Virus record (IMG/VR): IMGVR_UViG_3300037606_000400
Location: 1-36,666 of that record
Length of the DNA: 36,666 nt
Reading direction: 5' to 3' (one strand)
Origin: a virus
The translations under genes and the position numbers were made by a program. How positions within the stretch are numbered: position 1 is the stretch's first letter; each line of letters opens with the position of its first letter. Of this stretch, positions 8,500-16,182 are shown one piece after another. Below the pieces are notes generated by a model. That model worked only from the letters and a program-made list of their open reading frames with translations, was not told where the DNA came from and did not search any database.

Positions 8500-9969
8500 A
8501 TGGAAATAAGAGAAGTTTATACAACAAATAAAAGTTGTATGGTGTTAGAAAATGTCGTTAGGTATGTTCTTGAAAAGTATCCAGCTAATAAATATAACAT
8601 TTTTTTTAAAAATTTTAAAAAACCTAATTATGAACCAATTGAAAATATTGCAGTATCTTTTGGTTTATTTCTTAATGAATCTTCGGTCAAAGAAAAAATA
8701 GTTATATTCGTTAATTTCGATAAATATAGTAATTTTTTACCACCATTATTCGATTTTTCTTGTAGTATGCCAAAAATCGGGTTTATTCTAATAAAAAAAA
8801 TTGAAAATGTTATACTGATTCCTATTAATATAACCAAACAATTAAATTTAATTAATGTGAAATATGATTTGGATGGTGTGAAAAAAGAACCAGAACCAAA
8901 AACGATAAGTGAAATTAAAGGTGTGCGATTAATAATTAATAATATTAAGAATGATGACAATGTTCTTATTGCTTTAAAGGAAACATTTAATGAATTGGAT
9001 GGAAAGTTTGTTAATTTAGATACAATAATCAAACCAGATACCAACAAAAAAATATTAGAATTGGTCAAATCATTAGAAATAATTATCAATGATGATTATT
9101 ATACAAGACCAAAATTAATCATAATAAACACTAACAGCAACAATACTAATGAATTAAAACCAATTTTTGATTTAATTAAGAAATACGAAAGCGTTGGTTT
9201 TATCTTACTTGAAAACAAAACCAATCCAATATTAGAAAAGGAATTTGGAGTTTGTAAAATTTTTAATTGTGATTTATCAAAAATAAAAGATATTACAGAA
9301 AGCATTAAAAGAAATTGTTATCAAATTATTGTCCCTTATGAAAGTATTGTTGTTGATTTAAAATCTCTTTACCAAAAAATCATACAGAAAGAAGAAGTTC
9401 AAAAAGAAGTTCAAGAGGAAGTTCAAAAAGAAACAAAAGAAATAACAGCAGAAATTAAATTATTTGATGTATTTATTGACATCACAAGAATTGGTGATAA
9501 TAATAATATCTATTCTATTAAAAGAAAGTCTGATGAATGTGTTTTTGAAATTGGTGGTCATACAAATTATGGTATTATTCGAAAAATTAAATTGAAGATA
9601 AATTCTGTTTTTATAAAAATTGAATCAGATAAAGGAATAACTAATAAATATGATTTATCTGATTTAGGTATAATTCCAGCTAGAATTAAATCGTATGATG
9701 GTTCTTATTTAGAAGATAAAACAAAATGCTTTGTGGTTGAAACTTGTTTTACTATTCCACCATACAAACATAATATTGATTCATTGTCTACAACAAAACA
9801 AACAAATAAATTATATTTTAAATCAAAGAAAACAGCATTAATATATTTCAATAAAAACATCAAAATATTTTCTTATTTTGATGTTTTAGAAAACCTTAAA
9901 AAATACGATAATGTAAAAGATTTAATAGATGCGTTCACAAAATCATTTTGTGAAAAAACTAATATTTAA
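8500..9969 (+). CDS. Unknown two-domain protein with repeat linker, 489 residues
   Basis: The product is soluble. Residues 1-290 form an Ile-, Asn- and Lys-rich alpha/beta region. Residues about 296-315 are a Glu/Lys/Gln/Val helix encoded by three 12-base tandem repeats, probably a rigid linker. Residues about 316-489 form a second alpha/beta domain ending with a Lys-rich helical tail. There are no catalytic motifs or membrane segments. It follows the small membrane protein by nine bases. The next promoter begins about 20 bases after its stop and no terminator is obvious in between, so some read-through is possible. Family and function are unknown. Confidence 0.7.
   Translation: MEIREVYTTNKSCMVLENVVRYVLEKYPANKYNIFFKNFKKPNYEPIENIAVSFGLFLNESSVKEKIVIFVNFDKYSNFLPPLFDFSCSMPKIGFILIKKIENVILIPINITKQLNLINVKYDLDGVKKEPEPKTISEIKGVRLIINNIKNDDNVLIALKETFNELDGKFVNLDTIIKPDTNKKILELVKSLEIIINDDYYTRPKLIIINTNSNNTNELKPIFDLIKKYESVGFILLENKTNPILEKEFGVCKIFNCDLSKIKDITESIKRNCYQIIVPYESIVVDLKSLYQKIIQKEEVQKEVQEEVQKETKEITAEIKLFDVFIDITRIGDNNNIYSIKRKSDECVFEIGGHTNYGIIRKIKLKINSVFIKIESDKGITNKYDLSDLGIIPARIKSYDGSYLEDKTKCFVVETCFTIPPYKHNIDSLSTTKQTNKLYFKSKKTALIYFNKNIKIFSYFDVLENLKKYDNVKDLIDAFTKSFCEKTNI
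9394..9429 (+). repeat. Three 12-base tandem repeats inside a coding region
   Basis: Units are GAAGTTCAAAAA, GAAGTTCAAGAG and GAAGTTCAAAAA, in frame, encoding Glu-Val-Gln-Lys/Glu starting at residue 299. The copy number can change without shifting the frame. Confidence 0.9.
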
Positions 9970-9988
9970 AATAAAAAATCAATGTGTG

Positions 9989-10018
9989 TTGTTTATATGA
10001 TATTTTATATTATATTTG
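9989..10018 (+). promoter_or_regulatory. Bacteroidota-type promoter
   Basis: TTG at 9989-9991 and TATATTTG at 10011-10018 are separated by 19 bp, an exact fit to the TTTG/TAnnTTTG arrangement of the Bacteroidota primary sigma factor. The -7 element covers a TTG at 10016, which excludes that codon as the next gene's start. Confidence 0.85.
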
Positions 10019-10048
10019 CATCACACATTTTTAATAAAAAACCCAATA

Positions 10049-10477
10049 ATGGAAGCAGAACAAATACAAAATATTAAAAAACTTCTTGAAACTTCAAATG
10101 GATATTTCATACAACACACTGGTGAAGCTAAAGTTGATAATGGAAATAAATTATCTATTCAAGGGAAAACAATAAATGATGCTATTGAATTATTTGTGAG
10201 TTTATACCAAGTTTTGATTGATACAAAATGTTCATTCAAAATTGGAACGCAAAAGTTGATCGATAAAAAAAATCCACAACAGTCAACCAAATTATTTACT
10301 GTTTATATTCCTAATGATTACAATGTTAAGGAGTTTGCAGAAATGTTATATTTGTTAATTATGAATTATAAAGGTGGTCAAGACATTAAGAAACCAGATG
10401 GATATGAACACTATGCAAACGCAATTTATTTCCGAAACGATAGGAATGAATATGGTGAATATATTCCAGCAAATTAA
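10049..10477 (+). CDS. Unknown protein, 142 residues
   Basis: The ATG at 10049 is chosen because the in-frame TTG at 10016 lies within the promoter. The product is a small soluble alpha/beta protein with a helix-rich N-terminus (QIQNIKKLLE) and a strand-rich middle, and it ends NEYGEYIPAN. It is a monocistronic cassette, with a promoter 30 bases upstream and a terminator beginning two bases after the stop. This arrangement suggests early expression by host polymerase. No family is recognised. Confidence 0.7.
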   Translation: MEAEQIQNIKKLLETSNGYFIQHTGEAKVDNGNKLSIQGKTINDAIELFVSLYQVLIDTKCSFKIGTQKLIDKKNPQQSTKLFTVYIPNDYNVKEFAEMLYLLIMNYKGGQDIKKPDGYEHYANAIYFRNDRNEYGEYIPAN

Positions 10478-10479
10478 AC

Positions 10480-10509
10480 AAAAACCCAACAGATTTGTTG
10501 GGTTTTTTG
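10480..10509 (+). terminator. Intrinsic terminator
   Basis: A 12-bp stem pairs 10480-10491 (AAAAACCCAACA) with 10496-10507 around the loop GATT, and the right arm is T-rich. It has nearly the same core as the terminator at 12627-12654. Confidence 0.92.
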
Positions 10510-10521
10510 TTTAATTATAAT

Positions 10522-10529
10522 TACATTTG
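10522..10529 (+). promoter_or_regulatory. Bacteroidota-type promoter (-7 element)
   Basis: TACATTTG matches TAnnTTTG. A possible -33 TTG at 10498-10500 lies in the preceding terminator stem, with a spacing of 21 bp. The metallopeptidase gene starts 47 bases downstream. Confidence 0.75.
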
Positions 10530-10576
10530 TGCTGTGATATATACTTTCAAATAGCAATAACAAATAAAAAAATATT

Positions 10577-12604
10577 ATGCAAGAAAATTTACAACTTTCA
10601 AATTTTTGGGAAGATATTCAAGAAAATTTGAAAACATTTTCGGAAGTTGGTAATGATGAATCCAAAAAAACATCTTCTGAATTATTATTGAATTTTAACG
10701 TTAATTCTGAATATGTGGGTGATTTTGATTCATTACTTAATCTTATAGTTAAAATGTATATTAATGATGAAAGTGTACGTTCTTTATATAAGTACGAGGA
10801 AAGTCAAATGAAATCACTTTTGATATTTTTAGAATCTGATTTTGATAAAGTTATTGAAATGACCAACAATAAGTTGATTGATAAGGTTAACAAAGCTATG
10901 CAAATTTGGAGAACTAAAAAACAACATAATGATGTTATTGAACAGAAAATTGTTGGTGATATACTTAATAAGACATTAAGTAAATTAGATTCATCTACAT
11001 TGTCAGACTTTGGTCAAAAAATAGGTGGTGCTAAAAAAGATATTTATAGATCATACAATGAAATACAATCTAGTGATATTTTAACAAAACCATTAAGTAA
11101 ATCTTTTCCAGAACCAGATTACAAAAAAATGGTTGCGGAAGGTATTATTACAATTGATGGTGCTTTGTTTGTTAAATTTTTATATGATAAAATACCAACT
11201 AAACCAAGAAATAAGTATAGATTAAAAAGTTGGGAAACAACAGTTCAAAATGCGATTGACGTTTTATTAGAATTGATAGAATCAAATGATAAATCTACTA
11301 TCGATAGAATGAAAAGTGGTATAGGGAAATATTCTTGGTTAAGTAATGAGTATATGAATTTTGTTGATATAAATTTAGGATTGGGGTTTCCCGAAAACAA
11401 AGTTATTCTTGGGAATTATAAAATAAAAATGTTCGAATCTACATATAAAAATGATGAAAATGGTGACATGGTTAAAATAGATGAAATCCGTTGGACAATT
11501 GTTAATGGAAATAATATAGTTAAAGATTTTAAAACAAAAGATGAAGCTATAAAGGGTTTGGGTGATTTATTAACGAAAATTACAGAAAGTCCAAAAACTA
11601 AAAAAGGAACTAAATTTTCAGCATATCAAGATGGACAAACTCGTGGAAATTTTTTTATTGGTAAAAAAACTGCTACTGGTGTTATTCGTTTAATTGAAAA
11701 TTTTACAACACAAAAAGAAGTTTTCACTTACCTAAAAGAAAATCAATCTAAATTACAAGAAATTTGGGATTTAATGTCTATACCAGTAAAGGAAAGACCA
11801 GAAACAAATAAGGAACGTGTTGGTACAGAATGGAGAAAAGAAAATGAAAATATTACTGCTGAAAAATTATCACAAAGTTTTGGTTTCCGAGGTATTGAAT
11901 TTGGTAATTATGTGAATACAAAAGAAAGACAAGATCATGTCAATAATGCTTATGATTCACTTATGGATATGGCAACAACGATAGGAATTTCTACTGAATT
12001 ACTAGCATTTGGAGGTAAATTGGGATTAGCATTTGGTGCAAGAGGTAGTGGTAATGCATCTGCACATTATGAATCTGACAAAGTTGTTATAAATTTAACA
12101 AAGAAAAATGGTGCTGGAAGTTTAGCACACGAATATTGGCACGCATTAGATAATTATTTTGGTAAACAAAGAAAATCTTCTTATGCTGGACAATTTATTA
12201 CCGACAAACCTAGAGTATTAATCAATCGTGATGGTACACAAGATTTAAGTGTAAATCCAGAATTAGTTGAAGCATTTTCAAATATTGTTAATGTTATTAA
12301 CTCAACTGGAATCGTAAAACGTTCACTAACATTAGATCGTGTTAGGACAAAAATGTATTGGAGTACGCCAATTGAACTTACTGCAAGATGTTTTGAAAAT
12401 TACATCATTGAAAAATTAGATTCTATTGGAACTAAAAATGATTATCTTGCAAATTTTTCTGCAATGGCTGAATGGGTTAGTACTGGTAAATTAAATGCGG
12501 AAGAATCTTTTCCTTATCCTTTATCCGATGAAAGTGCTTTAATAAATGAAGCGTATGAACAATTTTTCGATATATTGAAAAAAGTTGGATTAGGTTTAGA
12601 ATAG
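10577..12604 (+). CDS. Polyvalent-type protein with zinc metallopeptidase-like domain (LPD1-like)
   Basis: The product has 675 residues. Around residues 435-535 it carries GFRGIEFGNYV, a helix with AYDSLMDMA, LGLAFGARGSGNASAHYE, a VVINLT strand and SLAHEYWHALDNYFG, with the zincin motif H518-E519-Y520-W521-H522. By memory this is the signature of the LPD1 domain of 'polyvalent proteins', large multidomain proteins of phages and conjugative elements thought to enter the host with the DNA and counter host functions. The N-terminal 430 residues are mostly helical and unassigned, and the C-terminal 140 residues contain WSTPIELTARCFENYI. The gene is a single cassette with its own promoter and terminator. 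Proteolytic activity and target are inferred. The next two genes are also long and unrecognised and may work with it. Confidence 0.75.
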   Translation: MQENLQLSNFWEDIQENLKTFSEVGNDESKKTSSELLLNFNVNSEYVGDFDSLLNLIVKMYINDESVRSLYKYEESQMKSLLIFLESDFDKVIEMTNNKLIDKVNKAMQIWRTKKQHNDVIEQKIVGDILNKTLSKLDSSTLSDFGQKIGGAKKDIYRSYNEIQSSDILTKPLSKSFPEPDYKKMVAEGIITIDGALFVKFLYDKIPTKPRNKYRLKSWETTVQNAIDVLLELIESNDKSTIDRMKSGIGKYSWLSNEYMNFVDINLGLGFPENKVILGNYKIKMFESTYKNDENGDMVKIDEIRWTIVNGNNIVKDFKTKDEAIKGLGDLLTKITESPKTKKGTKFSAYQDGQTRGNFFIGKKTATGVIRLIENFTTQKEVFTYLKENQSKLQEIWDLMSIPVKERPETNKERVGTEWRKENENITAEKLSQSFGFRGIEFGNYVNTKERQDHVNNAYDSLMDMATTIGISTELLAFGGKLGLAFGARGSGNASAHYESDKVVINLTKKNGAGSLAHEYWHALDNYFGKQRKSSYAGQFITDKPRVLINRDGTQDLSVNPELVEAFSNIVNVINSTGIVKRSLTLDRVRTKMYWSTPIELTARCFENYIIEKLDSIGTKNDYLANFSAMAEWVSTGKLNAEESFPYPLSDESALINEAYEQFFDILKKVGLGLE

Positions 12605-12626
12605 TTTATCACAAAAAAAATAATAA

Positions 12627-12654
12627 AAAACCCAACAAATTTTTGTTGGGTTTT
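12627..12654 (+). terminator. Intrinsic terminator
   Basis: The stem AAAACCCAACAA (from 12627) pairs with TTGTTGGGTTTT around a small T-rich loop, and a T-rich stretch follows. The core matches the terminator at 10480-10509. Confidence 0.9.
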
Positions 12655-12655
12655 G

Positions 12656-12685
12656 TTGTTTATATTAATAATATGTTTATCTTTG
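12656..12685 (+). promoter_or_regulatory. Bacteroidota-type promoter
   Basis: TTG at 12656-12658 and TATCTTTG at 12678-12685 are spaced 19 bp apart. The 262-residue gene starts 45 bases downstream. Confidence 0.82.
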
Positions 12686-12730
12686 TATTCAAATAATATA
12701 TACATCTAATTATAAAAACATTTACTTATT

Positions 12731-13519
12731 ATGGAAAACGAATTAAAATTAACAAACATAGACATTTACGCTACAGATTTTTTCACCAAGTTGATTAACA
12801 CTAAATTAGTTAGTGATTATGAAATTACACGATTACATGGTTTTATTTTTGATGGTAGTAGAACTTTTGAATCAACAAAAAAATTAGTTTTTTACATTTT
12901 TGATAATATTGCAAAAAACAATAAAATCATAGATATTTTTGATGGTTATACCGAATCAGAAAAATTAAGTATAACAAGTAGTGCTATGAGTTTCACTAAG
13001 AAAACTGAAATGATTAACCATATTTTACAAATTATAGACATCAATACAATGATTAGGTCATTGAAAGATTTTGATTTTAGTAATTTTGTTGAAACAAAAG
13101 TAGTACCACAAAAAGAGTACGATTTTAAAACAGAAATTACATTCTTTTCAAAAGATAGTTTGCGTGTTTCTAATTACATTTATGATAAAACTGGATTTGT
13201 TGTTGGTTCTTTTGCAAGAAAAGATATGCCTACTGATGACTATGCATTAATTAAATTGGATGATTTTGATAAAAACTATGTTAAAGATGTTCCACTAAAA
13301 GTTGGACAACAAATTTTTAGATGTCAAAATGCAAGAATGAAAAATCGTTCAAATGGTGAACATAATCCTAGTGGTGTTGAAATAATAATAAAGATTGATT
13401 TGAACACTGAAATGATGTATTACCTTGAAAATTATGATGAAGATAATTTAATTTTTGAAAGAAAAGGTTATAAATTATCATACTTGAAAATGTTGGATTC
13501 AGCATTCACAAACCGATAA
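12731..13519 (+). CDS. Unknown protein, 262 residues, sharing an element with the next gene
   Basis: The product is soluble and appears to have a helical N-terminal half (about 1-115) and a strand-rich C-terminal half. Around D71 it has IFDGYTES, followed by a helix. The next protein has a similar block around D163 (IFDGYNEN with a similar helical follow-up), suggesting a shared short domain. No catalytic motif is seen. It is a single cassette with its own promoter upstream and a strong hairpin terminator about 43 bases after the stop. Its location between the polyvalent protein and the 806-residue protein suggests a joint role, but that is inference. Confidence 0.7.
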   Translation: MENELKLTNIDIYATDFFTKLINTKLVSDYEITRLHGFIFDGSRTFESTKKLVFYIFDNIAKNNKIIDIFDGYTESEKLSITSSAMSFTKKTEMINHILQIIDINTMIRSLKDFDFSNFVETKVVPQKEYDFKTEITFFSKDSLRVSNYIYDKTGFVVGSFARKDMPTDDYALIKLDDFDKNYVKDVPLKVGQQIFRCQNARMKNRSNGEHNPSGVEIIIKIDLNTEMMYYLENYDEDNLIFERKGYKLSYLKMLDSAFTNR

Positions 13520-13538
13520 CATTAACACAACAAATATG

Positions 13539-13560
13539 ATTACTTTTGAACAGAAGTAAT
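13539..13560 (+). repeat. Short hairpin before the terminator
   Basis: The 7-bp arms ATTACTT (13539-13545) and AAGTAAT (13554-13560) lie immediately upstream of the main terminator hairpin, possibly as part of the same 3' structure. Confidence 0.5.
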
Positions 13561-13562
13561 TG

Positions 13563-13597
13563 AAAGAGTAACATTATAAATTATAATGTTACTCTTT
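13563..13597 (+). terminator. Long hairpin, probable terminator
   Basis: The inverted repeat 13563-13579 and 13581-13597 (AAAGAGTAACATTATAA and its complement) forms about 14 usable base pairs. It ends in CTTT with AT-rich sequence after it; the T tract is short, so it may work in both directions or protect the 3' end. Confidence 0.75.
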
Positions 13598-13603
13598 AAT
13601 AAT

Positions 13604-13634
13604 TTTGATATATAGAAAACATGTTGTACATTTG
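13604..13634 (+). promoter_or_regulatory. Bacteroidota-type promoter
   Basis: TTTG at 13604-13607 and TACATTTG at 13627-13634 lie 19 bp apart, an ideal match. The 806-residue gene begins 24 bases downstream. Confidence 0.87.
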
Positions 13635-13658
13635 TGATAAACAACCAACAAAAACATT

Positions 13659-16079
13659 ATGAGAAAAATAAGAAAAAATTCAAACGAATGGAAAACGATA
13701 TTGTCATCTACTGACGGTTGGTTTTCTAACAAAATTGGTGCATTAAATAAACGTTATTTAGGTGACCTTATGAGTAGAAATATTCTAACATTAACCGAAG
13801 AAAATGGTTCTTATATTGCACGTTCAACTGGTGAATTCACATATAAAAAAGCGGTTAATTCAACTGGTGAAATAAACGAACTTTCATCTAACGGTATGCA
13901 ACCTAAGATTGTAAAGGTAGTAGCAGAAGATGGTAGTGATACTGCATTTGGTGACTTGAAATTGTCTAACATGGATTCAAAAATTAAACATGTTATTGAT
14001 AAATTGAAACAACAACCAAAAGTCTTTAGTGATGATTTAACTAGAATTGCTGAAAGTATTTACGAACTAAGATATTTAGGTGGTGCGCCAGAAATTATTT
14101 GTTCATTAATTGGAGAAAATGACCCAAGTATTTTACGTATTTTTGATGGATATAATGAAAACCAAATAAACGCATTACACGGTGCATTTAGAGATATTGA
14201 AAAAAGAAACGTATTGATTGAGAATTTAAACAAAACTTATGATGTAGCAATTGCACGTAAACAATTTAGTTTTGATGAATTGAATCATTTAATGGGTGGT
14301 AAATTTGAACCAAACATGGAAGAAATTTATCAAAATTTAGTTGTGCTTGCTGAATCTACTAACAATGGTTTAGAACCAAGTAAGTATGTTGAATTCAATA
14401 AAATCACAAACAGAAATAATGGTGATGTTGTTGGTTATAAAACATCATTCTATTTCGGAAAAGAATTAACTGCTGTTTGGTATTCTACTTCACCTTTTGA
14501 AAATGGTACGCAACCAAACGATGTAAACAGATTTAAAACATTATCTGAATTATTTGATAAATTCAAATCTATGGAGTATGCACAAAAATCTAGTGCAATA
14601 GATGAACGTACTGGAAACACTACTGCAATACAACCTAGTGTTGAAGTATCTGATAAAATCTTTAACGAAGATGGTGCTGAATTTTCAACAAGCGGGAATT
14701 TAATTGTTGAAGCGGGTAATTTAGGTAAATTAAGTATAAAAGATGATACTTTTAATTTAACTATGACTGGTGAAAAATATGTTGGAACTTGTTATGTTAA
14801 TCCAATTAAAAATACAAGAACTTATGAAGATAAAAATGGTAATTCATTTGATTCATTAGATGAAATGGAATCACATTTTTTAAATGTTGTTGAAAAAACA
14901 AATATTGTTGAAACTTCAACAAGTGGAGAATACGTTGTTGTTTCAGATGAAGAAACTATGATTGATGGTATTTTAACACAAAAAATTAAAATGGTTTCTG
15001 ATTCTAATAATTGGGATTTTGGTTTTAGAAAAATGGATATGGATGACAACAAAACATACACCAATACTAAAGGTGTTGTATGCCAAACATTAGATGTATT
15101 CGAATCTTTTACAAATGGTGAAACAACTAGAAATGGTGATACAATTATTGAATCATATAATGAATTAGTTGCTATCGAACCAATTATAAATGATGTATGT
15201 AATATTTTCATTGAAGTTGATGAACCAATATTAGTTGGTTTTAGAAAAACTTTTGATGCGTTTAACGAAAAACAGTATTTCATAACCCAAAGTGGACATG
15301 AATTTGTTGATGTTGCTTTAAGTACTTTGGAAGATTTTTATTGTATATATTTTGATTTGAATGATGTTGATACTGAATATTTGAAAAAAACGTTACTTGA
15401 AAAAATAAAGGAAAATTCAAGTGATATGTTGGAAGAATTAGAATCACCTTTGAATAGTGGTGTTGATACTGATATACAACCTAGTGTTGAAATTACACTT
15501 AATGAAAAAGTAACATATTATGAAAATGATAATAACACATACATTCCAACAAATGAAAAAATTGTTGTTGAAGATTATCCGTATGGTTACAATTTAAGGA
15601 CAAAACTTTTCCATACATTAGAATTTAATAATAAAGGATATAGAGTTGTATCACAGACAATAAATCCTAAAACTGGTAGATTAAATGCACCAAAAAAGTC
15701 TACATACCATGATTTCATCGCACGTTATTATAATGAAGATGGACATGTAAAATGTAAACATTTTGAAATTAATGGTACTGAATCCATCAATAAGATTTCT
15801 GAATTTATTGGTAAGAATTTCGGGATATACACCGCAGAAGAAATTAAAAAAATATACACTACATTATTATCTATGACTAAAATTGATATTAGAGCAAATG
15901 TATCTTACAGTGGTTCTACACTTGAAGATTTGAAACCTTTATATGATTTAAGTGTTCAAGCATGTGTTACTGGTATAAATTCTAACGGAAACGAAAATGT
16001 TTTTGTTGATATTTATTTAGATGCTAAAGCAATCGATGCAACTAAACCAAGTGGTTTTAATGCATTCAAAATATCATAA
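13659..16079 (+). CDS. Large unknown modular protein, 806 residues
   Basis: The product is an acidic soluble protein without membrane segments. The phrase IQPSVE occurs twice (from I324 and I606), dividing it into about three parts. The middle part shows three divergent repeats about 75 residues apart, each with a Tyr (Y389, Y467, Y540), then Gly and a 'tLdxxexF' helix start. The first part shares an IFDGY element (D163) with the upstream 262-residue protein. The C-terminal 190 residues form another domain (GYRVVSQTINPKTGRL and following). It has its own promoter and a strong terminator. Modular build and position beside the LPD1-like protein suggest a further host-takeover or ejected protein, but no motif proves it. 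Confidence 0.7.
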   Translation: MRKIRKNSNEWKTILSSTDGWFSNKIGALNKRYLGDLMSRNILTLTEENGSYIARSTGEFTYKKAVNSTGEINELSSNGMQPKIVKVVAEDGSDTAFGDLKLSNMDSKIKHVIDKLKQQPKVFSDDLTRIAESIYELRYLGGAPEIICSLIGENDPSILRIFDGYNENQINALHGAFRDIEKRNVLIENLNKTYDVAIARKQFSFDELNHLMGGKFEPNMEEIYQNLVVLAESTNNGLEPSKYVEFNKITNRNNGDVVGYKTSFYFGKELTAVWYSTSPFENGTQPNDVNRFKTLSELFDKFKSMEYAQKSSAIDERTGNTTAIQPSVEVSDKIFNEDGAEFSTSGNLIVEAGNLGKLSIKDDTFNLTMTGEKYVGTCYVNPIKNTRTYEDKNGNSFDSLDEMESHFLNVVEKTNIVETSTSGEYVVVSDEETMIDGILTQKIKMVSDSNNWDFGFRKMDMDDNKTYTNTKGVVCQTLDVFESFTNGETTRNGDTIIESYNELVAIEPIINDVCNIFIEVDEPILVGFRKTFDAFNEKQYFITQSGHEFVDVALSTLEDFYCIYFDLNDVDTEYLKKTLLEKIKENSSDMLEELESPLNSGVDTDIQPSVEITLNEKVTYYENDNNTYIPTNEKIVVEDYPYGYNLRTKLFHTLEFNNKGYRVVSQTINPKTGRLNAPKKSTYHDFIARYYNEDGHVKCKHFEINGTESINKISEFIGKNFGIYTAEEIKKIYTTLLSMTKIDIRANVSYSGSTLEDLKPLYDLSVQACVTGINSNGNENVFVDIYLDAKAIDATKPSGFNAFKIS

Positions 16080-16101
16080 TAAAATTTTATAATTTTAAAT
16101 T

Positions 16102-16135
16102 AAAACCCGATACATTTATTTGTATCGGGTTTTTT
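16102..16135 (+). terminator. Intrinsic terminator
   Basis: The core stem ACCCGATACA (16105-16114) pairs with 16121-16130 around the loop TTTATT, with A and T tracts on the two sides. It separates the 806-residue gene from the terminase gene. Confidence 0.93.
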
Positions 16136-16182
16136 ATGTTTTGTTATAATCGATTAGATATATATTATCAAAAAACACAATT

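Noticed and set aside
8628-9305. Minus-strand frames of up to 153 codons
   Set aside because: They mirror strong + strand genes here and at 14822-15283, 17031-17264 and elsewhere, and have no start context or promoter of their own.
10016-10048. TTG start for the 142-residue gene
   Set aside because: The codon is part of the -7 promoter element, upstream of any transcript start; ATG at 10049 is used.
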